Source: Desulfonatronum sp.
Lineage (GTDB): Bacteria > Desulfobacterota > Desulfovibrionia > Desulfovibrionales > Desulfonatronaceae
Direction of reading: 5' to 3'
Length of the DNA: 63,604 nt
NCBI GenBank assembly: GCA_011049455.1
Contig: DSBL01000104.1
Location: 1 to 63,604 of the forward strand
Below, piece by piece: positions 1 to 8,805 of this stretch. The position numbers and the translations under genes are program-made. How positions within the stretch are numbered: position 1 is the first letter of the stretch; each line of letters starts with the position of its first letter. The notes under the pieces were generated by a model that was not told the DNA's origin, ran no database searches, and saw nothing but the letters and a program-made list of their open reading frames with translations.

Positions 1-240
1 AACCGCCTTGGCCATGAATGGAATCAAGAGTCCGACCCGGCGCAGGGTATCGGCGACGATCGGCAGGGAGCTCTCCAATTTGTTGATGCTCGGATGCGCG
101 CTCTCCTGACCGATAATCATGTCCAGGGCATCCAGGGTGAACCTGTTGATCTCCTCCAGGTGTTTCACGCGGGCAAGAAGATTGCGCACGTTCACCATCT
201 CATTTCCAGGGACATGTTCAGCCGTATTCTTGGAGTTCAT
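1..240 (-). CDS. N-terminal 80 residues of an unidentified, probably signalling, protein (runs off the window)
   Basis: An open frame starts with ATG at 240 and stays open to the window edge. Its start overlaps the TGA of the upstream HDOD gene by four bases (ATGA), and GGGGAG lies just upstream, so it is almost certainly translated from the same operon. The visible part is helical, with a stretch around residues 17-30 resembling the linker helices found in sensor kinases or cyclases. No catalytic motif is inside the window, so the function cannot be named; a sensor or output protein working with the HDOD partner is only an inference. Confidence 0.6.
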   Translation of the reverse strand, partial: MNSKNTAEHVPGNEMVNVRNLLARVKHLEEINRFTLDALDMIIGQESAHPSINKLESSLPIVADTLRRVGLLIPFMAKAV

Positions 241-1505
241 ACCTTCTCCCCGGCGGCTTCAAAGAGCAGGTGGTAGACGGCGTCGACCTGCGAATCCATG
301 AGGTTCAGGGTGGCCGGAAGAATGCCCGGCGTAAAGTGCAATTGATCCCAGGACTCGCAGTCCAATGCAGGCAACGGAAGAACAAAGCCCGAATCAAGGG
401 CCATGCCGTGGGCCAGGATGGAGGCTATATGCACCATGGTCGCTTCCGTGGGATACTGCGACCGCAGAGGCGCATATTGGTATCTGACGGCCTGTTCCAG
501 ACGACGCGGCAGCTTCCAGCGCTTCATCACCGTCCCGCCGAGCCAGGCATGGTCAAAACCGAACAGATTTTTTTCAACTTCCGGCAACGACATGTTTTTT
601 TGTTTGGCTTGCACCATGGCAACGCGGATCTGGGCCGGAAAAAACTTGAGCATCACGAGCAGTCCCAGGCTGTGCATCAATCCGGCCACGAAAAAGGTTT
701 CCGTGTTGCTGAGAAATTTTTCGCTGCCCAGAAACCTGGCTCCAATGCCGCTGGCAATGCTCTGTTTCCAGAACAATTCCATATCCATCAAATCGCCGGG
801 AATGTCCTGGAACTTGGTGATCACCGCCGTGCCCAGGGCGAGCATGCTTAACTGTCTGGTACCGATGATGGTCACTGCCCGGGAAATGGTTTCGATCCGG
901 CTGGGAAAACCGTAAAACGAACTGTTCGCGATTTTAAGCAGCCTGGCGGACAGGGACTGATCCCGGCTGATCACCTCGGCCATATGCACCGCGGAAGAGC
1001 GGGGGTTGTTGATGGCATCCAGGATTTGAATAAAGATTTTCGGCAGGCTGGCCAACTCCATTTCCTTGCCCAAAAGTCGCCGCAAATCAATGCCCTTGAG
1101 CGGCGCCTGCTTTGCACCTCCGTCTTCGGGCTCGCCAAACGTGGAAAAATTCTGATCCAGGGAACTCTTGCGCCCCAGACGCTGGCCCATGCGCAGGACC
1201 AAAATCCTGCGCAGCTCTGCGCGTGCCGCATGCTCCTGAGGGCTTGGCAACCCCATGTGTGCATTGACGATCTGCTCCGCTCTGAGCCGTATTTCCGGAG
1301 ACAAGGAGACATCCGCTTCATCGCGGGGCTGCTGGCGGTCGCCATCCTCAATGGCCACATCGGTTATGCCCCAAATCCGAAAAATCCGCAGATGACCTTC
1401 CTCCAGGACACTCGTGCGTCCGAGCAGGAAACGGCCGTGACGGTCATGCACATCCGCGGCCAGGGTCATTCCGGGCTGGATCTCATCAATGGGCACAACA
1501 ATCAT
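237..1505 (-). CDS. HDOD-domain signalling protein with an N-terminal PGM-type domain
   Basis: A protein of about 422 residues. The first 55 or so residues (starting MIVVPIDEIQPGMTLAADV) form the small beta domain often found ahead of HD-type signalling domains. From about residue 150 there is an HDOD domain, recognised by SLPKIFIQILDAINNP, VISRDQSLSARLLKIANSSF and the IETISRAVTIIG segment. HDOD domains resemble HD-GYP but lack its phosphodiesterase residues; they usually act as regulatory scaffolds in c-di-GMP, chemotaxis or stress networks. The frame is open further upstream, but I place the start at the ATG at 1505: CGGGAG sits nine bases before it, whereas the ATG at 1511 is only three bases from the same Shine-Dalgarno. 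The same two domains are encoded by two separate genes at 5270-6477. Confidence 0.75.
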   Translation of the reverse strand: MIVVPIDEIQPGMTLAADVHDRHGRFLLGRTSVLEEGHLRIFRIWGITDVAIEDGDRQQPRDEADVSLSPEIRLRAEQIVNAHMGLPSPQEHAARAELRRILVLRMGQRLGRKSSLDQNFSTFGEPEDGGAKQAPLKGIDLRRLLGKEMELASLPKIFIQILDAINNPRSSAVHMAEVISRDQSLSARLLKIANSSFYGFPSRIETISRAVTIIGTRQLSMLALGTAVITKFQDIPGDLMDMELFWKQSIASGIGARFLGSEKFLSNTETFFVAGLMHSLGLLVMLKFFPAQIRVAMVQAKQKNMSLPEVEKNLFGFDHAWLGGTVMKRWKLPRRLEQAVRYQYAPLRSQYPTEATMVHIASILAHGMALDSGFVLPLPALDCESWDQLHFTPGILPATLNLMDSQVDAVYHLLFEAAGEKV

Positions 1506-1892
1506 AAACATGCACTCCCGCCGCCTACACGCCTTGGAAAACAGTCCCGGATCACCACAATCATCTGCATATGGCCATAGTAAATCCTCATGACGACGTC
1601 CAGCTCTTTTCCAGGTTCCCATGGCCTTGGTCACCGTCGCACCGATTTTTCCGGCAGAGGGGTCAACTAACCTGGAGCAGCTTTATTGCCCCGGTTCCAC
1701 GAATATTCCCGGGTGCCTGAGAAGTTTGTCTCAAACGGGCTGCGCTTCGATTTTCAGTGTTGGCGCATTGTCTGACCGAGCCAAGATTCGTCAGTCCAAA
1801 CGATTGCCCGGCGCATCCACCGCAATTTTTGGTTCACATCGCGCAATCGCGCCAGGCTTTTCCAGGAAGCCGACTCATGCTACTTTTGGGCC
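1506..1892. other. Intergenic region between divergent genes
   Basis: About 390 bases separate the leftward HDOD gene from the rightward nucleotidyltransferase gene. Both promoters should lie here, but I see no convincing -35/-10 pair. An 11-base string, GTCTGACCGAG (1770-1780), recurs in the intergenic region at 10631-10641; this may be chance. No gene, RNA or strong hairpin was recognised. Confidence 0.4.
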
Positions 1893-3371
1893 ATGCCCGA
1901 TCATATCGATTTATCCTCCCGATCCCTGGCAAAGCTCTTCGCCTGGCTGGACCCCCTGCCCATGCCGCCCGGCGGACTTTTTCTGGTGGGGGGAAGCATC
2001 CGAGACCTGCTCATGGGCAGGCCGCTCAAGGACTTGGATCTGATCTGTCGCAACGCGTTGGCTTTTGCCCGGCTGACGGCCGAAACCCACGGGGCCTGTT
2101 TCGTTCCTTTGGGCCGGGACCACGATCCGCCCAGCTTTCGTGTGGTTCATGCCCAAGACCATGAAAATTTCCTGGACATCACCGAACTGGCCGGACCAAA
2201 TATTTCTGCCGACCTGGCCCGCCGGGACTTCACGGCCAATGCCCTGGCCCTGCGTCTGGACATTTCCGGACCGGAAGTGATCGATCCCTTTCACGGCGCG
2301 GACGATATCCGCAAGGGGCTGTTGCGGCACGTCAAGCCTTCCGCCTTTCAGAACGATCCGTTGCGCATCCTGCGCGGCTTTCGCCTGCGCGCGCAATTGA
2401 ACTGGAACATCGAGCCGAACACCCTGCAAACCATGGCCGCGGTCGCCCCTATGCTGGCCGGGACTGCCGGGGAGCGGGCCGCTGCGGAACTGCGCCTGAT
2501 CCTGGAATGCCCGGCAGCGCATCAAGCCGTCGGGGAGATGATGCAAGTCGGTGCTTTGGAGGTCTTGTTTCCGGAAATGTCGGCCATGCGCGGGTGCGCG
2601 CAAAACCGCTATCACCACCTGGATGTTCTTGATCACTGCCTGGCTGCGCTGCGAAATTGCGAGGCCATGCTGGCCGAGCCCACGGCGCTTTTCAAGGACT
2701 TGACTGCAGCAGTCCTGGCGGACCTTTCCGGCTGGAGGCTGCCCTGGCTGAAACTGGCCGTGCTCCTGCACGATGTGGGCAAGCCCGGCACCTGCGGCCT
2801 GAATCCGCGCACCGGCCAAGCCACCTTTTACGGCCACGACGCCCTGGGCGCGCGAATGGCCGGGGAGGCGGCCCGGCGGCTGCGCCTGTCCGCGGCGCAA
2901 GGCGCCTTCCTTGCCGGGCTGATTCGACATCATTTGCACGTGGGTGCGATGCTCGCCCCCCAGGCCACGGAAAAGGCGCGCCTGCGCCTGCTGCGCCGTC
3001 TCGGCCCGGACGTCATCCCCGCGACCCTGCTCTGCCTGGCCGACACCCAAGCGGCCCGTGGTCCGGCCAATGCACCTGATCATTACCAGATCACGCAAGA
3101 ACAGGGCATCCGTTTAATCCTGGACAGCCTGGGCCGGGCCGAAAAAATCCTGGCCGCGCCCGCCCTGATCTCGGGTCATGACCTGATCCGCTTGGGGATG
3201 GAACCGGGCCCGAAGCTGGGCCGAATGCTCAAGATTGTGCGCGAGGCTCAGGATGTGGGAGAGATAAAGGACCGCCAGGAGGCGTTGCGCCTGGCCAAAA
3301 AGATTGTGGGACAGATAAGCATGACGCCGTCTGATGCGTCAGGCAGCAGGAAATCCGGCAAGCAGCTGTGA
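1893..3371 (+). CDS. tRNA nucleotidyltransferase / poly(A) polymerase family protein with HD domain
   Basis: A 492-residue class II nucleotidyltransferase. Residues 33-38 read GGSIRD and are followed by the metal-binding DLD at 47-49. The RRDFTANAL motif (110-118) and NDPLRILRGFRL (154-165) are the ribose/base-selecting signatures of CCA-adding and poly(A) polymerase enzymes. An HD phosphohydrolase domain follows (HHLDVLDHCL near 241-250, LLHDVGKPG with HD at 293-294). The family adds CC, A or CCA to tRNA 3' ends, or poly(A) to RNA; sequence alone does not separate these activities. The HD domain may remove 2'-phosphates or cyclic phosphates from tRNA ends. No strong Shine-Dalgarno is visible at this ATG. 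It converges on xerC. Confidence 0.85.
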   Translation: MPDHIDLSSRSLAKLFAWLDPLPMPPGGLFLVGGSIRDLLMGRPLKDLDLICRNALAFARLTAETHGACFVPLGRDHDPPSFRVVHAQDHENFLDITELAGPNISADLARRDFTANALALRLDISGPEVIDPFHGADDIRKGLLRHVKPSAFQNDPLRILRGFRLRAQLNWNIEPNTLQTMAAVAPMLAGTAGERAAAELRLILECPAAHQAVGEMMQVGALEVLFPEMSAMRGCAQNRYHHLDVLDHCLAALRNCEAMLAEPTALFKDLTAAVLADLSGWRLPWLKLAVLLHDVGKPGTCGLNPRTGQATFYGHDALGARMAGEAARRLRLSAAQGAFLAGLIRHHLHVGAMLAPQATEKARLRLLRRLGPDVIPATLLCLADTQAARGPANAPDHYQITQEQGIRLILDSLGRAEKILAAPALISGHDLIRLGMEPGPKLGRMLKIVREAQDVGEIKDRQEALRLAKKIVGQISMTPSDASGSRKSGKQL

Positions 3372-3409
3372 ACATCCCAGACAAGTATGTTCCCAGCAAT
3401 GTGCGTCTT

Positions 3410-4351
3410 TCATGATCGATCCTGTTTGTCCCGCTTTCCGGCCAGGGGATGGGACTGATCGTAGACCTGGACGATGCGGGCCAGATCCAGGTGGGTGTAG
3501 CGCTGGGTGGTGCTCAGCCGGGCATGGCCCAGGAGTTCTTGAACGCTGCGCAGGTCCGCCCCGGACTGCAGCATGTGCGTGCCGAAACTGTGCCGCAGCA
3601 TATGGGGGCTGATGCGCTGGGCAATCCCGGCCTGGGCCGCCAGCTTGGCCACAATCCGGTTGGCCTCCCTGCGGTTCAGCCGTGCGCCGCGCAGGCCCAA
3701 AAAAAACGCCTGCTCCTGAACAATGGGGGAAAAGGCCCCTCGATGCAGCAAATACCGGCGCAGGCGTTCCACGGACGCCTTTGTGAGCGGCGCCAGTCGT
3801 TGTTTGCGGCCCTTGCCCACCACCCGGGCCAGGCCCTGGCCCAGGTCCACGTCGTTCAGATCCAGGCCCACGGCCTCGCTGATCCGCAGGCCCGAACCAT
3901 AGAGCAGTTCCACCAGGGCCATGTCCCGCAAGGCGCGCGGGTCCGGTTCGTGGGACACGTCCACAAGTCCCAGAGCCTGATCCACGTTCAACACTTTGGG
4001 GTGCCGTACGTCCTGTCTGGGGTTGGAAACGCCCGCGCAGGGATTGGCCTTGACAATGTCCCGGCGGATCAAAAACCGGTAATAGCCGCGCAGGCTGGCC
4101 AGTTTGCGGGCCACGGAACTGCGCTTGACGCCCCGGCGGTGCAGTTCGGCCAGATAGCCTCGAACATCGTCCCGGGAATGGGTGCCCGGCTTGTTTGGAT
4201 TTTTCCGCCTATCCAGCAGATGGGTTTCGAACTGCAGCAGATCCTGGCCGTAGGCGCGCAGCGTGGCCTCGGAGTAGCCTCTTTCCACGCCCAGGTGGGC
4301 CATGAAGGCCCGGCCGTGGCTGGAAAGCCTACTGTCTGCGGTCCAGGACAT
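3410..4351 (-). CDS. xerC: Tyrosine recombinase XerC
   Basis: A 313-residue site-specific recombinase that with XerD resolves chromosome dimers at dif during division. An N-terminal SAM-like core-binding domain (about 10-100) precedes the catalytic domain. The catalytic set is complete: R156 in SGLRISEA, K180, H250 and R253 in HMLRHSFGTHML, H276 in LLGHARLS, and nucleophile Y285 in TTQRYTHLD. It is the last gene of the operon starting at cpoB; its start lies 23 bases inside the end of the GGDEF gene, so translation is probably coupled. XerC rather than XerD or a phage integrase is inferred from length, housekeeping context and position after dprA. Confidence 0.9.
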   Translation of the reverse strand: MSWTADSRLSSHGRAFMAHLGVERGYSEATLRAYGQDLLQFETHLLDRRKNPNKPGTHSRDDVRGYLAELHRRGVKRSSVARKLASLRGYYRFLIRRDIVKANPCAGVSNPRQDVRHPKVLNVDQALGLVDVSHEPDPRALRDMALVELLYGSGLRISEAVGLDLNDVDLGQGLARVVGKGRKQRLAPLTKASVERLRRYLLHRGAFSPIVQEQAFFLGLRGARLNRREANRIVAKLAAQAGIAQRISPHMLRHSFGTHMLQSGADLRSVQELLGHARLSTTQRYTHLDLARIVQVYDQSHPLAGKRDKQDRS

Positions 4352-5273
4352 AGCAGCTGCCCGGCTGGGCCTTGGCCTTTTTCTTCAGGTTCATGGCGAT
4401 CTGAGAGGCTTCGCCGAAGTGCCGCAACCGACCGTCGGTGTTGAAGAGCACGGCGATGGAAATGGTCATCATCGGGAACTGCTGCATGTGGCCCTTGCGG
4501 TCCGTGGAAAGGATGAACCCGCGGTCCCGGTCCTCCTGGTCGTAGAAATGGGGCACGATGCCGTCAAAGCTTTCCACGATGCGCTGGCAGGCGGTCTCCA
4601 TGACGTCCGCGGGCAGGATGAACACGAAATCGTCCCCGCCCACGTGCCCCACGAAGGACAGCTTGCCCGGAAAGCCGCGGATGATGTTCACGATCACCCG
4701 GGCGGACATCATCAGCACCTCATCGCCCCGGGAAAAACCGTACTTGTCATTGAAGGACTTGAAATGGTCCAGGTCCACGTAGGCCAAGGCAAAGGGCTCC
4801 TGACGGTCGATGAGATCCTGGATGCGGTGGATGATGGAGGTGTTGCCCGGGAGCTTTGTCAGGGGGTTGGCGTCCAACTCTCGGGAGGCCCGGTGCACAG
4901 CGAGGGTCAGCCTGGCCCGGGCTTCCACCGGGGAGAGCGGATAGAGCAGGAAATCGTCCACCTCCACACCGGCAAAATCCATCTCCGCGGTCAGCTGCTC
5001 CGGACCCAGGCAGAGCACCGCGGGCAGCTGACGATAGACGTTTTCGCTCTTGACCATGTTCACCAGAGCCGTGCCCGAGAGCTGGGGCAGCTCCGCATCC
5101 ACCAGGAGCAGGTCCGGCGGGGCGTTGAAGACTTGTTCCACGGCCATGGGCCCGCGCTGGAAAATCGTCCACTCCACCTCCTGTTCCGGCCACAGCTCCT
5201 GGAAAAAGACAACCTTTTTCGCGTCCGCGCTGACCAGGAAAAATCGCTGCCTTCGGCCTGGGATCATGGTCAA
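4329..5273 (-). CDS. Response-regulator-like GGDEF protein (diguanylate cyclase)
   Basis: A 314-residue protein. Residues 1-125 form a receiver-like domain with a candidate phospho-acceptor Asp at 59 (LLLVDAELP). The C-terminal GGDEF domain carries YVDLDHFKSFNDKYG (165-179) and the active-site variant VGGDDF (211-216). GG(D/E)(D/E)F loops are generally active, so synthesis of c-di-GMP from two GTP is expected. No RxxD inhibitory site is seen five residues upstream of the loop, so product feedback may be absent. The start overlaps the HDOD gene stop (ATGA) and the end overlaps xerC by 23 bases, placing it firmly in the dprA-xerC operon. Confidence 0.82.
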   Translation of the reverse strand: MTMIPGRRQRFFLVSADAKKVVFFQELWPEQEVEWTIFQRGPMAVEQVFNAPPDLLLVDAELPQLSGTALVNMVKSENVYRQLPAVLCLGPEQLTAEMDFAGVEVDDFLLYPLSPVEARARLTLAVHRASRELDANPLTKLPGNTSIIHRIQDLIDRQEPFALAYVDLDHFKSFNDKYGFSRGDEVLMMSARVIVNIIRGFPGKLSFVGHVGGDDFVFILPADVMETACQRIVESFDGIVPHFYDQEDRDRGFILSTDRKGHMQQFPMMTISIAVLFNTDGRLRHFGEASQIAMNLKKKAKAQPGSCYVLDRRQ

Positions 5274-6112
5274 CCCAGCCCCATGGACAAACCGTCGTCC
5301 TCCATTTCCGCGACCATGGCGTCCAGGACGATGTCCAGGCGGGATAGGTCCAGTCCCAGCAACTCCAGGGCCTGAGGGTCCAGGGCGGGCACATGGTCCT
5401 CCCCGCCGGAGCCGATCTCCAGGACCCGGGTCAGAAAGTCGCCCACATGAACCACGCAGGCCATTTTCGGATAGTGCTGGGCCGAAACCGGTCGATGGTG
5501 GCCGGAGATGCCGACCTTCAAGTTCAGGGGCAGATTCCAGTGATCAGCGACCCAGGAGTTGACCCGGTCGTGACCGAAACCCAGGACCTTTTTTTCCGCT
5601 TCCAGATAAAACAGATCGCCCTCGGCCACGGCTTGCTCCACCTCTTCCTTGGCTTCGGGCAGCTGCAGGGACACGATGACCTTGCCCAGGTCGTGCAACA
5701 GCCCGGCCACGGCGTATTCCTCGGGCTCCTTGAACCCGGCTTCCCGGGCAATGACGCCGCAGGCCATGGCGCAGCCCACGCTGTGCTCCCAGAGTCCGGA
5801 CATGGAGGTGGTCATCAGCTCGAACACCGAGGTGCTGATGATCAGGCCCTTGATCACGTTGTAGCCCAGAAGCACCAGACCGTGCTGGATGGTGCTAATC
5901 CTCCCGGGAAAACCGTACACCGGGGAATTGACCATCTTCAGAACCTTGGCCGACAGCACCTGGTCCCTGGAGATGAGCTTGGCCACCTGCTCGGTGGAGG
6001 ACAGCGGGTCCTCCAGCAGCTTGGCCACCTGTTCCAGAACCCTTGGCAAGGTGGGCAAATCCTTGACTGCCAGGAGCATGCCCTTGCGTTCGGTACGCAG
6101 ATCCTCGCTCAT
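5270..6112 (-). CDS. Stand-alone HDOD-domain signalling protein
   Basis: A 280-residue protein made almost entirely of an HDOD domain: LPTLPRVLEQVAKLLEDP (about 15-32), LISRDQVLSAKVLKMVNSPV, the ISTIQHGLVLLG segment and the HDLGKV motif near 145. HDOD proteins generally lack nucleotide-hydrolase activity and act as regulators. It overlaps both neighbours by four bases (ATGA at 6109-6112 and at 5270-5273), so the three signalling genes are translationally coupled. The N-terminal domain found in the longer HDOD protein at 237-1505 is here encoded by the preceding gene. Confidence 0.8.
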   Translation of the reverse strand: MSEDLRTERKGMLLAVKDLPTLPRVLEQVAKLLEDPLSSTEQVAKLISRDQVLSAKVLKMVNSPVYGFPGRISTIQHGLVLLGYNVIKGLIISTSVFELMTTSMSGLWEHSVGCAMACGVIAREAGFKEPEEYAVAGLLHDLGKVIVSLQLPEAKEEVEQAVAEGDLFYLEAEKKVLGFGHDRVNSWVADHWNLPLNLKVGISGHHRPVSAQHYPKMACVVHVGDFLTRVLEIGSGGEDHVPALDPQALELLGLDLSRLDIVLDAMVAEMEDDGLSMGLG

Positions 6113-6477
6113 GCCTGTCCTCCCGGGGATGCGGCGGCGTCAGGGGAAGCCTGGTCCGGGCCGGCCGCGGCCACCTTGAGCTGGAAATACTGTTGCAGAT
6201 GTCCGCGCACCTTCTGCATCCATGGGTCCTGGCCGTGCCGCCGAAAAAGATGCTCCAGTCGGCCCAGACGCTGCGCGTGGACGCCTTCTCCGCCGTCGCC
6301 CAGATCAACGGGGTTGCCCTGGACCGTGATGGTCTCGATTTCCATCCGGGCCAAGCGCTCCAGAAGCGATTCGGAAAGTTCCGTGTTTTCGGCCACCAGC
6401 ACCAAGCCGTTGTCCCGGAGAATGGGCTTGGCCAGGGCCATGCCAGGTTTGGCCAGATTCAGCGGTATCCTTTGCAT
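6109..6477 (-). CDS. Small single-domain partner of the HDOD protein
   Basis: A 122-residue protein with GGAG nine bases before its ATG. Residues 1-60 (IPLNLAKPGMALAKPILRD onward) match, by eye, the N-terminal domain of the HDOD protein at 237-1505 (VPIDEIQPGMTLAADVHDR); the rest is a helical tail. The domain commonly sits in front of HD-type signalling domains. As a free-standing gene coupled by ATGA overlap to an HDOD gene, it looks like the split half of a protein that exists elsewhere as a fusion. Its biochemical role is unknown. Confidence 0.7.
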   Translation of the reverse strand: MQRIPLNLAKPGMALAKPILRDNGLVLVAENTELSESLLERLARMEIETITVQGNPVDLGDGGEGVHAQRLGRLEHLFRRHGQDPWMQKVRGHLQQYFQLKVAAAGPDQASPDAAASPGGQA

Positions 6478-6552
6478 GAGCGCTCCACACTGCGTTGTTC
6501 GTGTATTTCGTGCCCGTGGCGGTGGAATCCGTTATTCCTCCACCTGCCCGGT

Positions 6553-7698
6553 TCACTGCAGTTGATAATACATGCCCGGCAACTGGCTGACAATGGCGCG
6601 CATTTCCAGCACCAGCAGCCGCCGGCTGATCTCGCCTGCCTCCCGGCCCAGCACCTGGCAGAGCGCGTCGATGTGCACCCGCTCCCGGCCATGCAGAGCC
6701 TCGGCCAAAAGAAGATCGTCGCCAGCCAGATCCGGCCAGCGCTGGCCGGGTCTCAGGGGCCCGGTCCCGGCAAGTTTGGGCGGTTCAGACGGCGAGTCTG
6801 CCCCAGAGGGCGCCAGCTGGGGTCGCAATTCAGCCAGGATGTCTTCGGCCGACTGCACCAGCATCGCGCCCTGGCGGATCAGGTGATGACAGCCCTCGTA
6901 GCTTTCCAGGTTCACCGGACCGGGCAGGGCGAAGACCTCCCGGCCCTGCTCCAGGGCCGAGGTGGCCGTGATCAGGCTGCCGCTGCGCACCGCGGCCTCG
7001 ATCACCAGCACGCCCAGGGACAGGCCGCTGATGATCCGGTTGCGATGGGGAAAGTTGCGCGCGTCCGGTCTGGTCCCGGGCGGAAACTCGGTGACTATCA
7101 GTCCCCGATCCCGCAAGAGAAGCCACAAATCCCTGTTCGCCGCGGGATAGACCAGATCCAGCCCTGTGCCCAGCACCGCGATGCTCGAGCCCACTTCCTC
7201 CAGGGCTGCCAGATGCGCCTGCCGGTCAATGCCCGAGGCAAAGCCGGAGACGATGCACACCCCGGCCCGGCTCACCTCCTTGCCGATCTTCCGGGCCGCC
7301 TCCAGCCCGTAACGCGAGCAGCGCCGTGAGCCCACCACGGCCAGACAGGGAGACTGCAAAAGCGTGGCGTCCCCCAGCAGATATAGACAGACGGGCGGCC
7401 CGGGGATCTGCCGAAGGATCTCTGGATACCCAGGGTCGAACCAGAGCAGCGCGTGCATATTCCGCGCCAGGGCCGCCTCGGCCTCGTGGTCGGCCTTGGC
7501 GCGCCAGGCGCCGGACTGGAATTCCCGGACCTGGCCGGCTGTGGCCAGTTTTTTGCCCGGCCACTGGACCGCGTCGGCCACGGCCTGCCCGGCGCTGGGA
7601 TAGGCCGAGAGGATCTTTTTCCAGGTGCGCGGGCCCAGGCCCGGGCTGTGGCGCAGGGCCAGGCAGGCCAGATACTCCTGCGTGCGTCGGGCGTCCAT
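6553..7698 (-). CDS. dprA: DNA-processing protein DprA
   Basis: A 381-residue DprA/Smf protein that binds incoming single-stranded DNA and loads RecA during natural transformation. An N-terminal helical region leads into the Rossmann-like core with VVGSRRCSRYG, VSGFASGIDRQAHLAAL and GLDLVYPAANR, the usual DprA signatures; a C-terminal winged-helix follows (about 310-380). I choose the ATG at 7698 because AGGGGG lies six bases upstream; the GTG at 7704 lacks a site. It follows cpoB by nine bases and precedes the signalling genes in the same operon. Confidence 0.9.
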   Translation of the reverse strand: MDARRTQEYLACLALRHSPGLGPRTWKKILSAYPSAGQAVADAVQWPGKKLATAGQVREFQSGAWRAKADHEAEAALARNMHALLWFDPGYPEILRQIPGPPVCLYLLGDATLLQSPCLAVVGSRRCSRYGLEAARKIGKEVSRAGVCIVSGFASGIDRQAHLAALEEVGSSIAVLGTGLDLVYPAANRDLWLLLRDRGLIVTEFPPGTRPDARNFPHRNRIISGLSLGVLVIEAAVRSGSLITATSALEQGREVFALPGPVNLESYEGCHHLIRQGAMLVQSAEDILAELRPQLAPSGADSPSEPPKLAGTGPLRPGQRWPDLAGDDLLLAEALHGRERVHIDALCQVLGREAGEISRRLLVLEMRAIVSQLPGMYYQLQ

Positions 7699-7707
7699 GC
7701 GCACCCC

Positions 7708-8514
7708 CTACGATCCGGGCAGGGTCTCCAGCCGTTGCCTGGCCAGTCTGGCCGCGGCGGTCCGGGGGTGATCGTCCAACACGAGCTGCAAATGGAACCG
7801 GGCGTTGGGAATGTCGCCCAGCTGTTCATAGGCAAAGCCGGCCTTGAGCAGCGCGTCCGAGGTTTTGCGGCTGGCGGGATAGCGGCGGGTCAGTTCCTTG
7901 AAAACCAGGATGGACTGGGCATATTCCTTCTGGGCGTAATGAGTCTCGGCCAGCCAGTACAGGGCATTGGCCTGCAGCGGGCTGTCCGGATGGCGCTCGG
8001 CAAAGGCAGTGAAGTCCGCCCTGGCCTGATCGTACTCGCCACGGTAGTATTTCTGCAAAGCCTGGTCGTAGAAGGCCTGTCCGGGATCTTTGGCCCTGGG
8101 TTCGGGCTGCGGGCGCGGCTCTGCTTGGGCATGGCCCGGTTCCTCGGCTTGGGCTACGGGTTCATCCTCTTCAGGCAGGGTCTGGGATTGCTTTGCAGGT
8201 GCCTCCCTTGCATCGGCCGGGTCCGGATCATCCTTCAGGCCGGGCTCGGGCCCGGCCGGCAGATCATCGGCCACAACCCTGCCGGGCACGTCGAAATACT
8301 CGCGCAGAAATTTTTCCTGGCGCAGCAGGGACATTTCCATGGAGGCCATCCGCCGGTCAAAATCGTCTTGCATCTGCTCCTGTTCGGCCTGCAGCTGCAA
8401 AACGCTCTGCTCCACGGCCGCCCGCTTCCAGGGCTGGCCCGAGGCGCAGCCCGCCAGGGCGCAGACCAGGGCCGCCATCAGCCACAACCTCGCGTTCACG
8501 CCACGTTCGCTCAT
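7708..8514 (-). CDS. cpoB: CpoB/YbgF-like TPR lipoprotein
   Basis: A 268-residue exported protein. The N terminus ends in a lipobox (ALAGC, Cys near residue 23), so it should be a lipoprotein rather than the soluble periplasmic form known from E. coli. A coiled-coil segment (about 30-75, QLQAEQEQMQDDFDRRM) and an acidic Pro-rich linker precede three tetratricopeptide repeats (about 150-265). CpoB works with the Tol-Pal complex in coordinating peptidoglycan synthesis and outer-membrane constriction. No tol or pal genes are in the window. GGGAGGTGAC precedes the ATG. It is the first gene of the operon through dprA to xerC. Confidence 0.78.
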   Translation of the reverse strand: MSERGVNARLWLMAALVCALAGCASGQPWKRAAVEQSVLQLQAEQEQMQDDFDRRMASMEMSLLRQEKFLREYFDVPGRVVADDLPAGPEPGLKDDPDPADAREAPAKQSQTLPEEDEPVAQAEEPGHAQAEPRPQPEPRAKDPGQAFYDQALQKYYRGEYDQARADFTAFAERHPDSPLQANALYWLAETHYAQKEYAQSILVFKELTRRYPASRKTSDALLKAGFAYEQLGDIPNARFHLQLVLDDHPRTAAARLARQRLETLPGS

Positions 8515-8626
8515 GTCACCTCCCGGATTTCAGCGGCCTGTCCCCTTGCTGTCTTCCGGCTTTGGGAAAGGGCCGCGCAAACATTCCCCGAGTCCATCAG
8601 ACCTCATTTCATCCTGTACCATGCGC

Positions 8627-8655
8627 ATCTAAGGACATTGTCCGCGAGGCGTCAA
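8627..8655 (-). promoter_or_regulatory. Candidate sigma-70 promoter for cpoB-dprA operon
   Basis: Read leftward, TTGACG (8655-8650) and TTAGAT (8632-8627) are separated by 17 bases, about 110 bases before cpoB. The -35 is good and the -10 is weak. Confidence 0.4.
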
Positions 8656-8805
8656 GCCGTTTCGTCATGCATTTAACTGGAACAAGACCGCTGAATTGAA
8701 CCTCATGAGACTAAAAAAAACGATCCGATGATTTACCCGCGCCGGCCTTTGGCTTCTTGACAACACCCCTGCTTTGCGGCCACAACCCACCAAGGTGCTT
8801 CAGCC

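Noticed and set aside
1770-1780. Eleven-base string GTCTGACCGAG shared by two intergenic regions (also 10631-10641)
   Set aside because: Flanking sequence does not align convincingly; an 11-base match in 63 kb can occur by chance.
8515-8805. Purine riboswitch upstream of adenine deaminase
   Set aside because: No three-way-junction purine-aptamer sequence pattern is visible.
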